Positions 1 to 7,875 of a stretch of DNA of 64,000 nucleotides are shown piece after piece (within the stretch, counting starts at the first letter, position 1; the number at the start of each line of letters is the position of its first letter). This DNA comes from Poseidonibacter lekithochrous. Lineage in GTDB: Bacteria > Campylobacterota > Campylobacteria > Campylobacterales > Arcobacteraceae. The position numbers and the translations under genes were made by a program. The notes under the pieces are model-generated. The model ran no database searches. It saw only the letters and a program-made list of their open reading frames with translations, and had not been told where the DNA came from. The stretch spans positions 62,001 to 126,000 of the forward strand of contig NZ_JAHKQT010000032.1 in assembly GCF_018861145.1 (NCBI RefSeq), in the 5' to 3' direction.

Positions 1-40
1 GACTATATGATTAATGCAAGTAAATAAAATAGGAGAACTA

Positions 41-391
41 ATGAAATTAGCAAAAAGTTTACTAATAGCATCAGCAATTAGTGGTTTAATAGCAACAAGT
101 AGTTTTGCAAATGATGATTTAGTTAAACAGGGTGAAAAAATCTTTATGACAAAAGATTTAGGTAACTGTTTAGCTTGTCATGCGGCAAATGGAAAAAATG
201 TAGATGGACCTGGAAGTATGGGACCAAAATTACAAGCTTTACAATATTGGCCGGATGAAGCATTATATCAAAAGATATATAATCCATATACAACTAATCC
301 AATTTCAGCGATGCCTGCATTTGGTAAGAATGGTTGGTTAAGTGATTCACAAATAAAAGCAGTAGTTGCTTATTTAAAAACAATTAAATAA
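41..391 (+). CDS. soxX: SoxX, monoheme cytochrome c subunit of SoxAX
   Basis: Small c-type cytochrome of the periplasmic SoxAX complex, which attaches thiosulfate oxidatively to the SoxY carrier. The protein is 116 residues with a signal peptide ending near SSFA (residues 20-23), a CLACH heme motif (C43, C46, H47) and a likely distal ligand M91 in the ISAMPAFG segment. An upstream in-frame ATG at 14 exists, but the ATG at 41 has an AGGAGA ribosome binding site directly ahead and gives a clean signal peptide, so I start there. It is the first gene of soxXYZA. Its promoter lies outside or at the window edge. Confidence 0.93.
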   Translation: MKLAKSLLIASAISGLIATSSFANDDLVKQGEKIFMTKDLGNCLACHAANGKNVDGPGSMGPKLQALQYWPDEALYQKIYNPYTTNPISAMPAFGKNGWLSDSQIKAVVAYLKTIK

Positions 392-410
392 TATTATAAA
401 AGGAAATAAA

Positions 411-860
411 ATGAACAGAAGAAATTTTTTAAGCTTAGGATTAGGTGCATTGGCAGTTTCAATGGCTCCATCAACTTTAAGTGCTATTAACTTTAGAGAT
501 ACAAAACCAAAAGCATGGACTGAAACTAAAGTAGATGCAGCTATAAAAGAACTTTTTGGTGATGCAGCTAAAGGTGAAGGTAAAATTAAATTAAAAGCTC
601 CAGATATTGCAGAAAATGGTGCAGTTATTCCTGTAACAGTTTCTACAAAATTAAATGCTAAAACAGTAGCAATTTTCCAAGATGCAAATCCAGAGAGTAC
701 AGTTGCAGTATTTACAGTTCCTGAAAATGGAATAGTTGACTATTCAATAAGAATTAAAATGGCTAAAACAGGTACAGTTACAGTTGTAGCATTAGTTGAT
801 GGAAAATTAATTTCTACATCAAAACTTGTAAAAGTTACAATTGGTGGATGTGGAGGTTGA
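411..860 (+). CDS. soxY: SoxY, thiosulfate carrier subunit
   Basis: Substrate carrier of the Sox pathway: the C-terminal cysteine holds the sulfur intermediate while the other Sox enzymes act on it in the periplasm. The 149-residue protein has a twin-arginine leader (RRNFL at residues 3-7, hydrophobic stretch, Ala-rich cleavage zone) and ends in the diagnostic GGCGG carrier motif, with the cysteine at residue 147. It lies 19 bases after soxX and 67 bases before soxZ, its obligate partner. Tat export fits folding with SoxZ before transport, a known feature of SoxYZ. Confidence 0.96.
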   Translation: MNRRNFLSLGLGALAVSMAPSTLSAINFRDTKPKAWTETKVDAAIKELFGDAAKGEGKIKLKAPDIAENGAVIPVTVSTKLNAKTVAIFQDANPESTVAVFTVPENGIVDYSIRIKMAKTGTVTVVALVDGKLISTSKLVKVTIGGCGG

Positions 861-927
861 TTTAATTCAACACTTACATAAATATTAATAAATTAAATAA
901 TGAATAGAAACTAAAAGGAAAAATATT

Positions 928-1233
928 ATGGCAAAAAAAACTAGAATTAAAGCAAAATTAAAAAAAGGTATTGTAACTGTTAAAGCATTAGCATCTCATG
1001 CAATGTTAAGTTACCAAGAAGCTGAAAAAGCTAAAAAAGAAGTTAACTTTATTACTTATATGGTTGCAAAAGTTAATGATAAAATTGTTTATGAAGTATC
1101 AACAAGTCAATTTTTATCTAAAAACCCATACATGAAATTTCAATTTAAAGGTGCTGAAAAAGGTGATAAAATTGAAATTACTTGGACAGATTTAAAAGGC
1201 GAAACTCAAACGAGTTCGGCAAAAATTAAATAA
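928..1233 (+). CDS. soxZ: SoxZ, sulfur carrier partner of SoxY
   Basis: SoxZ is a small beta-sandwich protein that forms the SoxYZ carrier heterodimer. The 101-residue product has no signal peptide of its own, as expected if it is exported as a passenger of the Tat-targeted SoxY. Length and position match the family, and the C-terminal half (about residues 70-98), with its FKGAEKGD and ITWTDLKGE segments, is typical. The start has an AAAAGGAAAA ribosome binding site. The gene lies between soxY and soxA in the usual order. Confidence 0.94.
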   Translation: MAKKTRIKAKLKKGIVTVKALASHAMLSYQEAEKAKKEVNFITYMVAKVNDKIVYEVSTSQFLSKNPYMKFQFKGAEKGDKIEITWTDLKGETQTSSAKIK

Positions 1234-1270
1234 TTACTTAATCGTAATTAACAAAATCTAAGGAGAGATC

Positions 1271-2206
1271 ATGTTATTTAAAATTGTAAGAGCTACAGCT
1301 TTAGCTGCACTAGTTACTAGTGCAGCAGTTGCTGGAGACTTTAATAAACAAGCAGAAAAAGATAGAGAGGGTATTGTAAAATACTTTGAAGCAAAATTTT
1401 CAGATCCTGAAAAAAATAAAAACACATTTTTCCCATACTCTACAGATGATGAGTTAAAGAATAATTATATTAAAAATATTAAAGGTGATGAATTTTCAAA
1501 AGGTAATTATGCATTTTCAAAAAATGGTAGATTATCTTATGATGAAATTAAGGAGTTCCCACCAACTGAAGAGTTTGTAGAAAAAGGTGAAGAATTATTT
1601 AATAAACCTTTTGCAAATGGAAAATCTTTTAAAGATTGTTTTCCTAAAACAGATATTGTTGGAGACTATCCATATTATGATGAAAAAAGAGCTCAAGTTA
1701 TATCTTTAACTCAAACTATTAATGAGTGTTTGACTTCAAATGGTGAAAAAGTATGGAATGAGAAAAAAGGTAAGATGGCACATTTACAAGCATTTTTAGC
1801 TCAAGAATCTTTAGATGCTGAAAAAAGAGTTGATATTAAAATTGAAAGTAAAGCTGCAGCTGCAGCTTATGAAAGAGGAAAAGAATATTATTTTACTCAA
1901 AGAGGTTATTTAAACCTTTCATGTGCAACGTGTCATATTCAAGGTGCGGGACAAAGAGTTAGAAATGAATCTCTATCACAATCATTAGGACAAACAACTC
2001 ATTTTCCTGTTTATAGATTAAAATGGGCTGCATCTGACAAAAATAATGATGGACTAGGTACTTTAGAGCGAAGAATGTCTGGATGTATTAAAGATCAAGG
2101 ACAAGTTCCACCAAAAAATACTTCAGAAACAATGAAAGAATTATTATACTTTATGGCATATATATCAAATGGTTTACCAGTTGATGGCCCAGATATTAGA
2201 AAGTAA
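1271..2206 (+). CDS. soxA: SoxA, catalytic c-type cytochrome of SoxAX (monoheme type)
   Basis: Catalytic subunit of SoxAX, joining thiosulfate to SoxY. The 311-residue protein has a Sec signal peptide (about residues 1-21), one heme motif CATCH (C218, C221, H222) in the C-terminal domain, and C272 in RRMSGCIKDQG, which corresponds to the cysteine (persulfide) ligand of the active-site heme. The N-terminal domain has no CxxCH. C123 and C153 remain, consistent with a disulfide where diheme SoxA proteins carry a second heme, so this is a monoheme type. An AAGGAGAG ribosome binding site precedes the ATG. It is followed almost immediately by a small secreted protein. Confidence 0.95.
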   Translation: MLFKIVRATALAALVTSAAVAGDFNKQAEKDREGIVKYFEAKFSDPEKNKNTFFPYSTDDELKNNYIKNIKGDEFSKGNYAFSKNGRLSYDEIKEFPPTEEFVEKGEELFNKPFANGKSFKDCFPKTDIVGDYPYYDEKRAQVISLTQTINECLTSNGEKVWNEKKGKMAHLQAFLAQESLDAEKRVDIKIESKAAAAAYERGKEYYFTQRGYLNLSCATCHIQGAGQRVRNESLSQSLGQTTHFPVYRLKWAASDKNNDGLGTLERRMSGCIKDQGQVPPKNTSETMKELLYFMAYISNGLPVDGPDIRK

Positions 2207-2218
2207 AAGGTGAAAATT

Positions 2219-2644
2219 ATGAAAAAATTAACATTAAAAGTACTTACATCTATTACGCTTTTAAGTTCTGGATTTTTAAGTGCTAATGCAAGTGATTATT
2301 CAAAAATTGACGTAGAGAAAGTATGTAATGTAAAAACTAATGGAATTGAAAACGTTATTGAAACTGCAAAAAAATACAATAACATTGCTATTAAAGAAGG
2401 TTTAGAATTTAGAAGATTAACAGTTAATAACTCTGGATTAATTGCCTCTGTTGAAGAAGCAATTAAGACAAAAGCTAAAGAAGTTAATCCCAAAGATTTT
2501 AAAGGAAAAGCATCAAAAACTAAATTAGAAACAAATTTTGCAGCACATAGATCTTGTAAGTTTGCAATTAGAGCATTACAACAAGCCCAAGAAGCAAAAT
2601 CTACTTGGAGATTAGCAATTCCTGGTGATGGTTATTCATACTAA
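2219..2644 (+). CDS. small secreted Sox-cluster protein, possible SoxAX-binding (SoxK/SAXB-like) subunit
   Basis: A 141-residue secreted protein directly behind soxA. It has a Sec signal peptide (hydrophobic residues 7-20, cleavage near SANA), two cysteines in the mature part (in KVCNVKT and HRSCKFA), and a helical body with an EFRRLTVNNSG segment followed by a C-terminal AIRALQQAQEAK-STWR segment. SoxAX-binding proteins have a comparable plan: about 100 residues, an E-W-R-D-T-like helix and a C-terminal A-x-x-Q-A helix. The resemblance is only suggestive. A GTG at 2210 is in frame, but the ATG at 2219 has a better-spaced AAAGGTG site. A role in thiosulfate oxidation is inferred from position. 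Confidence 0.6.
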   Translation: MKKLTLKVLTSITLLSSGFLSANASDYSKIDVEKVCNVKTNGIENVIETAKKYNNIAIKEGLEFRRLTVNNSGLIASVEEAIKTKAKEVNPKDFKGKASKTKLETNFAAHRSCKFAIRALQQAQEAKSTWRLAIPGDGYSY

Positions 2645-2671
2645 AAATTAGTATTTTTAAATTTAAAACAT

Positions 2672-2705
2672 AAAAAGTCAAGAATAAAGTCTTGGCTTTT
2701 TTTTT
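2672..2705 (+). terminator. terminator or attenuator hairpin inside the sox cluster
   Basis: An 11-bp stem (AAAAGTCAAGA pairing with TCTTGGCTTTT, one G-T wobble) with a five-base loop is followed by a run of T residues. It lies between the small secreted protein and the rhodanese gene, both on the plus strand. It could end the soxXYZA transcript or reduce expression of the downstream rhodanese-soxB part. I see no clear separate promoter after it. Confidence 0.7.
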
Positions 2706-2726
2706 ACAAAAATTAAAGGAATTAAT

Positions 2727-3380
2727 ATGAAATTACTTAATAAATTACTTATTTCAACTGCATTTACAGGACTTTTTGCCATATCAGGTATAGCTGCTGA
2801 AGAAACATCAAGTTTTGTAGCCATTTCAAAAGGTGTTAAATCAATTGATATGGAATTAAATGGTGAAAAATTTACCATTATGAGAAATCAAACTGCAGGA
2901 AATAAAATTTCTACATTATATGACACTACATTTAGAGGAATTCCTCAACCAATTAGTTTGGCTGTTGGTTTAGAAACTTTAGGTGAGTTAGAGTTTATTG
3001 ATTATATGAAGAAAGCTCAAACTGATGAAAATATTGCAATTATAGATTCTAGAAAGCCAGGTTGGTTTGAAAGATTAAGAATTCCAGGTGCTATAAATGT
3101 TCCATTTACAAACTTTGATGAAAAAGAAACTGCTATTGAAATGATGGAAGATGAAATGGGTGTTGTTCTAAATGATGATGGTACTTTAGATTTTTCAAAT
3201 GCAAAAACATTAGCATTATATTGTAATGGTTACTGGTGTGGACAAACTCCAGGTATGGTTAAAAATGCAGAATTCGCATTATTAAAAATGGGATATCCAG
3301 TTGAAAAGATTAAATACTACAGAGGTGGTATGCAAGCTTGGACTTCATTAGGTTTTACTGTTGTAGGATCTGGGAAATAA
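2727..3380 (+). CDS. periplasmic rhodanese-like sulfurtransferase in the sox cluster
   Basis: A 217-residue exported protein with a signal peptide (about residues 1-24) and one rhodanese domain from about residue 85. Family marks are IIDSRKPGWFERLRIPGAINVPF (substrate-entry half) split here as IIDSRKPGWF and RIPGAINVPF, and the active loop CNGYWCGQTP with C166 as the predicted persulfide cysteine and a second cysteine C171. Then follows the YYRGGMQAW motif. It probably moves sulfane sulfur in the periplasm during thiosulfate oxidation; substrate and partner are unknown. A close paralogue lies on the other strand at 12037-12714. It lies 22 bases before soxB. Confidence 0.88.
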   Translation: MKLLNKLLISTAFTGLFAISGIAAEETSSFVAISKGVKSIDMELNGEKFTIMRNQTAGNKISTLYDTTFRGIPQPISLAVGLETLGELEFIDYMKKAQTDENIAIIDSRKPGWFERLRIPGAINVPFTNFDEKETAIEMMEDEMGVVLNDDGTLDFSNAKTLALYCNGYWCGQTPGMVKNAEFALLKMGYPVEKIKYYRGGMQAWTSLGFTVVGSGK

Positions 3381-3402
3381 AAACTATATAATAGGAAGTA
3401 AT

Positions 3403-5166
3403 ATGAGTAAATTAAGTAGAAGAGAATTTATATATATGATGTCAGTACTTGGTGCTGCTCCCGTATTTGCAAATTCTCACACTAGAATGGCAAACACAAA
3501 TAAGTTAGAGGATTATTATAAATTACAGAATTTTGGAAATGTTAGACTTCTTCATATGACAGATTCTCATGCTCAACTATTGCCTGTATATTTTAGAGAA
3601 CCAAGCGTAAACTTAGGTTTTCATGAAAACTATGGTAAACCACCTCATATTGTAGGTGAGAAGATGTTAGATTATTATGGTATTAAAGGTAATAAGAGGT
3701 TAGAATATGCATTTTCATCAGTAAACTTTGAAAAACATGCAAAAGTTATGGGTAGAGTTGGTGGTTTCGCACAACTTAAAACTGTAATTGATCACTTAAG
3801 AAATAACTTTGGTGCTGAAAAAACACTTATGTTAGATGGTGGAGATACTTGGCAAGGAAGTGCAACAGCTCTTTATACTCGTGGTAAAGATATGGTTGGT
3901 GCAATGAACTTACTTGGTGTTGATATTGCTGTTGGACACTGGGAGTTTACATATAAAGCTGAAGAAATATTAGCAAACGTAAAAGAACTTGATGCAGAAT
4001 TTTTAGCGCAAAATGTTTTTGTAAAAGAAGATGCATTAATGGAAGGTGCAGAAGCTTATGATGAAGATTCAGGATTAGCTTTTAAACCTTATACAATTAA
4101 AAAAATGGGTAATGCTAGAGTTGCAGTTATTGGACAGGCCTTCCCTTATACTACAATTGCAAATCCTCAAAGATTTATTCCAGATTGGACTTTTGGAATT
4201 AAAGATGAAGAGATGCAAGACTTAGTTGATACTATAAGAGATGAAGAAAAACCTGATGCAGTTATTGTTCTTTCTCATAATGGTTTTGATGTTGATCAAA
4301 AGATGGCAGAAGTTTGTACTGGGATTGACTTTATTATGGGTGGACATACTCATGATGGCGTTCCAGAAGCAGTTCCTGTTAAAAATGAAGAAGGTACTAC
4401 TTATGTATGTAATGCTGGATCAAATGGTAAATTTTTAAATGTTCTTGATTTAGATATTCAAAATGGAAAGATTGTAGATCATAAATTTACACTTCTTCCA
4501 ATTTTCTCTGATTTAGTGCCAGAGGATAAGGATATGAAAGCATATATTGAAAAAGTTAGATTACCTTATATAAAAGATTTAAATAGAACTATTGCAACTA
4601 CAGAGGAAACTCTATTTAGACGTGGTAACTTTAATGGTTCTTGGGATCAGATTATTTGTGATGCTTTAATTGATGTAAAAGGTGCAGATATTTCATTATC
4701 TCCTGGATTTAGATGGGGTACAACAGTAATGCCTGGTCAAGATATAACATTTGATGATTTAATGACTCAAACTGCTATGACTTATCCAGAAACTTATGCA
4801 AGAGATATTACAGGGCAAGGAATCAAAGACATTTTAGAAGATGTTGCTGATAACTTATTTAATGCAGATCCTTTCTACCAACAAGGTGGGGATATGGTTA
4901 GAACTGGTGGTATTTCATATACAATTGATCCAAAAGCTAAGATGGGGAATAGAATTTCTAATCTTCAACTTACAAAAAATGGGGCTAAACTTGAAGCTAG
5001 TAAATCTTACAAAGTTGCAGGTTGGTCTACTGTTGGTGCTAAATCACCAGGTGAACCTGTTTGGGAAACAGTTGAAACTTACTTAGGAAATGTAAAACAT
5101 ATTGCAAACTTAAGAGTTGATACTCCTGATATTATAGGTGTTAAAAACAACCCTGGAATCGTTTAG
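3403..5166 (+). CDS. soxB: SoxB, thiosulfohydrolase
   Basis: SoxB hydrolyses the terminal sulfone of SoxY-bound thiosulfate to sulfate in the periplasm, using a dimanganese centre. The 587-residue protein has a Tat leader (SRREF at residues 5-9) and the 5'-nucleotidase/metallophosphoesterase fold: HMTDSH near residue 48, LDGGDTWQG, VGHWEF (the SoxB version of the GNHE motif), LSHNGF and GGHTHDG. The C-terminal nucleotidase-like domain follows. Length is normal for SoxB. It is the last sox gene here and is closed by a strong terminator. Confidence 0.97.
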   Translation: MSKLSRREFIYMMSVLGAAPVFANSHTRMANTNKLEDYYKLQNFGNVRLLHMTDSHAQLLPVYFREPSVNLGFHENYGKPPHIVGEKMLDYYGIKGNKRLEYAFSSVNFEKHAKVMGRVGGFAQLKTVIDHLRNNFGAEKTLMLDGGDTWQGSATALYTRGKDMVGAMNLLGVDIAVGHWEFTYKAEEILANVKELDAEFLAQNVFVKEDALMEGAEAYDEDSGLAFKPYTIKKMGNARVAVIGQAFPYTTIANPQRFIPDWTFGIKDEEMQDLVDTIRDEEKPDAVIVLSHNGFDVDQKMAEVCTGIDFIMGGHTHDGVPEAVPVKNEEGTTYVCNAGSNGKFLNVLDLDIQNGKIVDHKFTLLPIFSDLVPEDKDMKAYIEKVRLPYIKDLNRTIATTEETLFRRGNFNGSWDQIICDALIDVKGADISLSPGFRWGTTVMPGQDITFDDLMTQTAMTYPETYARDITGQGIKDILEDVADNLFNADPFYQQGGDMVRTGGISYTIDPKAKMGNRISNLQLTKNGAKLEASKSYKVAGWSTVGAKSPGEPVWETVETYLGNVKHIANLRVDTPDIIGVKNNPGIV

Positions 5167-5187
5167 TATTTCTTAAATAAATATATG

Positions 5188-5220
5188 AAAAAGTATAAAG
5201 AATTATCTTTATACTTTTTT
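5188..5220 (+). terminator. rho-independent terminator after soxB
   Basis: A perfect 14-bp stem (AAAAAGTATAAAGA with its complement), a four-base loop ATTA and a T-run. It begins 21 bases after the soxB stop codon. It separates the core sox genes from the cytochrome-thioredoxin gene at 5281. Confidence 0.85.
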
Positions 5221-5280
5221 AATGTAATAAGTAGTTTTGATAATTTTAGACTATTTATTAAATTGAAAAAGGAATAGGTA

Positions 5281-6096
5281 TTGTTTAAAAAAGAGTTTTT
5301 ACTAATATTTATAATTCTTATTAGTAATTTAAATGCAAATGTAAATTATCAAAAAGGTCAAGAAATATTTTTAGAAAAATGTTCATCTTGTCATGGTGAA
5401 TATATTGATATGAAATTACTAAAAACTAATTTTTTTGAAAAAGAAAATAAACTTTTAAAACTAAGAACTCCAACTGTAAATATGCTAGCTTATGCAATGA
5501 TAGATAGTCCAAAGCATATAGGTAATAGAGAAGATCCTGAAATGCAACAAATTGAGATAGAAGAGTTTTTAAAAAGTTATCTTAAAAATCCTGATTTAAA
5601 CAATAGTATTTGTGAGCCATCTATTATTAAATATTATGATGAAAAAGAGTTTGTAGATTATAAATTAAATGATGATGATATATCTAATCTATCAATTTAC
5701 TTTATGGATTATAAAAATCAAAGATTAAAAAAGAATCCAAAAAAAGTAAGAGTATTATCAAATAACTTTAAAGAAGAAGAGTTATTAAAAGAAGCAAAAG
5801 ATTTAAATAAAAAAATATTAGTTTATGCAACTTCAAAAACTTGCCATTTTTGTAAAAAGATGGATAAAGAAGTACTTAGTTTAATAGATGTCGAAGAAGA
5901 AGTACAAAAAGATTTTATATTTTTAAAAGTTGATATAGAAGATGTATCTTTGCCTTTTAATCTATCAAAAGGTTACAGAGGAATGACTCCAACTTTTTTT
6001 GCTCTTAATAATGATGGAAAACTTAAAAATAAATATCCAGGGTCTTGGAATAAAAAAGACTTTTTATTGATATTAAAGGAAAATAAAAATAAATGA
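5281..6096 (+). CDS. secreted cytochrome c-thioredoxin fusion (SoxW-like)
   Basis: A 271-residue exported protein joining two redox modules. After a signal peptide (about residues 5-19) comes a cytochrome c-like domain with CSSCH (C34, C37, H38). From about residue 160 there is a thioredoxin-like domain with active site CHFC (C188, C191) and the conserved cis-proline at P237 in RGMTPTFF. SoxW-type thioredoxins maintain Sox proteins in the periplasm, and a role in reducing Sox or heme cysteines is likely but inferred. The TTG start is supported by AAAAAGGAA seven bases upstream. The stop overlaps the next start by four bases (ATGA). Confidence 0.85.
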   Translation: MFKKEFLLIFIILISNLNANVNYQKGQEIFLEKCSSCHGEYIDMKLLKTNFFEKENKLLKLRTPTVNMLAYAMIDSPKHIGNREDPEMQQIEIEEFLKSYLKNPDLNNSICEPSIIKYYDEKEFVDYKLNDDDISNLSIYFMDYKNQRLKKNPKKVRVLSNNFKEEELLKEAKDLNKKILVYATSKTCHFCKKMDKEVLSLIDVEEEVQKDFIFLKVDIEDVSLPFNLSKGYRGMTPTFFALNNDGKLKNKYPGSWNKKDFLLILKENKNK

Positions 6097-6542
6097 AAGA
6101 TTTTGGAAAAGTAATTGAAATTTTTAGCGCTACAAAAGATTCATCAGGACTTCCTAGACCTATTGTAAAAGAACTAGATATTATAAAAGGTTTTGGAATT
6201 AAAAATGATAAGTTTGCAGGAAAAGATGAAGATAAATCAGTAATGATTGTAGGAATGAAAGCTTATGATATTTCAAAAGAAAATGGAATAGATTTAGAAT
6301 TTGGAAGTTTTGGTGAGAATATATTATTTGATTTTGATCCACATGAATACAAAGTAGGGACTATTTTAAAAGTTGGTGAGGTTGAGTTAGAGATAACACA
6401 AGCTTGTACAATCTGTAACCACTTGAGCATTTTTGGAAAAGAGTTACCCTTTTTAGTAAAACATCATAGAGGTTTATATTGTAGAGTTTTAAATGATGGT
6501 AAAATAGTAAAAAATATTCAAGTTACAAAAAAGGACAATTAA
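6093..6542 (+). CDS. MOSC-domain protein
   Basis: A 149-residue cytoplasmic protein consisting of a single MOSC domain, the fold at the C-terminus of molybdenum-cofactor sulfurases. It shows GSFGENI near residue 71 and the family cysteine in ITQACTIC (C105, with C108 nearby). Stand-alone MOSC proteins are thought to bind or carry sulfur or molybdenum cofactor, but the substrate here is unknown. Four-base overlap with the cytochrome-thioredoxin gene and one-base overlap with the DsrE-like gene show tight translational coupling, so a sulfur-related task is a fair inference. Confidence 0.82.
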   Translation: MKDFGKVIEIFSATKDSSGLPRPIVKELDIIKGFGIKNDKFAGKDEDKSVMIVGMKAYDISKENGIDLEFGSFGENILFDFDPHEYKVGTILKVGEVELEITQACTICNHLSIFGKELPFLVKHHRGLYCRVLNDGKIVKNIQVTKKDN

Positions 6543-6979
6543 TGAAAAAAATAATCTTAATTCTATTAGTTACTATTTTCTCATATGCTGAATCTACATT
6601 TTCAGATCCACAACCAACATTTGAGAACCCACGAAAACTAGTTGTTAGATTGTATGATGCCAATGTTGAAAAAACAAATCATATTATTGGTACTATTTAT
6701 AATATTTTAAAAGAGTATCCAGCTGAAACTTTAAAAGTTGTAGTGATTACTTATGGTCCAGGTATGCGGCATATTAAAAAAGATGGTGATGCTAATACTA
6801 TTAAAAGAATTCAATCTTTAATGGAATATGATGTAGATTTTTATGGATGTAGAAATACCATGGAAAGTATGAAATGGACTGAAGATGATTTTATAGATGA
6901 TATTATTTATGTTCAAGCAGGTATTGTTGAAGCAATTGAAAAACAAGTTGATGGGTTTATTGGTATAACACCTTATTAA
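6542..6979 (+). CDS. secreted DsrE-family protein
   Basis: A 145-residue protein with a signal peptide (residues 1-16) and a DsrE/DsrF-like fold: VVVITYGPGMR near residue 66, then FYGCRNTMESM with C103 at the position where DsrE proteins carry their sulfur-binding cysteine, and a C-terminal VQAGIVEAIEKQVDGF helix-strand segment. Secreted members of this family often lie in sulfur-oxidation loci. The role is probably sulfur transfer or binding in the periplasm, inferred from the fold, the cysteine and the neighbours. Confidence 0.8.
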   Translation: MKKIILILLVTIFSYAESTFSDPQPTFENPRKLVVRLYDANVEKTNHIIGTIYNILKEYPAETLKVVVITYGPGMRHIKKDGDANTIKRIQSLMEYDVDFYGCRNTMESMKWTEDDFIDDIIYVQAGIVEAIEKQVDGFIGITPY

Positions 6980-7015
6980 AAGATGTAATTTATAAATAAA
7001 AAAGAGGAGTTCCTT

Positions 7016-7798
7016 ATGATAAAAAAATTTTTAGTTGTAGTAATGTTATTATCTACAAGTTTTTTGTTTTCAAAAACTATTACAAAGCAAGAGTGTAATG
7101 AAAAAGGTGAAGGCTATATTTATGCAGGAGATGAGTGTATAAATTATGCAATGTTTGAAGGGGATGATAATGATAAGTTAATTATTATAGTTCATGGAAC
7201 ATGGGATGAAGGAAGTAATGTACTTGGTCGTTATGCACCATTTGCAGAAAATTTAAATATGTCTACTGATATAAGTACTATTGCAGTAGCACTTCCTGGA
7301 TATTCTGGCTCTTCTTTAAATAAGTTAAAATCTATTGGAAGTAAAGAATATAATCATCAAGCAGCTACTAAAGAGTATGTAGCGTTTTTAGAAAAATTAG
7401 TAATTGCGTTAAAAGATAAATATGAAAGTAAAGAAGTTACTTTAATAGGTCACTCTGCGGGTGCAATGATAAGTGGATCGTTAGCAGGTTTAAATAATAG
7501 CTTATTAAAAAATATTGTATTAGTAGCAGGAAGATATGAGAGACCTGCTTATGCAAATGAAAAACATCTTTTAGCTATTGATGTTTTAGATAAGATGAAT
7601 AAAAATGCTCAATTTGTAATGATTTATGGAACTAAAGATGAAATATCAAAACCAAGTGTTACAAAAGATTTTTATAAGAAAATGAAAAAGCAAGGTTTAA
7701 ATGTAAAACTTGTTGAAGTAAAAGGGGCAGTACATATTGATTTAGATATGACAGATACTAGTATAGAAGCAATTAGCTCATTATTTGAAGAAGAGTAA
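7016..7798 (+). CDS. secreted alpha/beta hydrolase
   Basis: A 260-residue exported protein (signal peptide about residues 1-19) of the alpha/beta hydrolase fold. Visible are an oxyanion-side IVHGTWDEG (near residue 59), the nucleophile elbow GHSAG with S147, a probable acid D208 in IYGTKDE, and H240 in GAVHIDLD. Substrate cannot be read from the sequence. It lies 36 bases after the DsrE-like gene with its own AGAGGAG ribosome binding site, so it may be the last gene of the accessory sulfur operon without being part of sulfur chemistry. Confidence 0.8.
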   Translation: MIKKFLVVVMLLSTSFLFSKTITKQECNEKGEGYIYAGDECINYAMFEGDDNDKLIIIVHGTWDEGSNVLGRYAPFAENLNMSTDISTIAVALPGYSGSSLNKLKSIGSKEYNHQAATKEYVAFLEKLVIALKDKYESKEVTLIGHSAGAMISGSLAGLNNSLLKNIVLVAGRYERPAYANEKHLLAIDVLDKMNKNAQFVMIYGTKDEISKPSVTKDFYKKMKKQGLNVKLVEVKGAVHIDLDMTDTSIEAISSLFEEE

Positions 7799-7875
7799 AC
7801 TTATTAAATATTTAATATATACATAGGTGCATTTATAGTAATATAGTGAAATCAAAACTCATTATAGGACTATAA

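Noticed and set aside
14-40. Upstream ATG for soxX at position 14
   Set aside because: It would add nine residues before the signal peptide and lacks a ribosome binding site, whereas the ATG at 41 directly follows AGGAGA.
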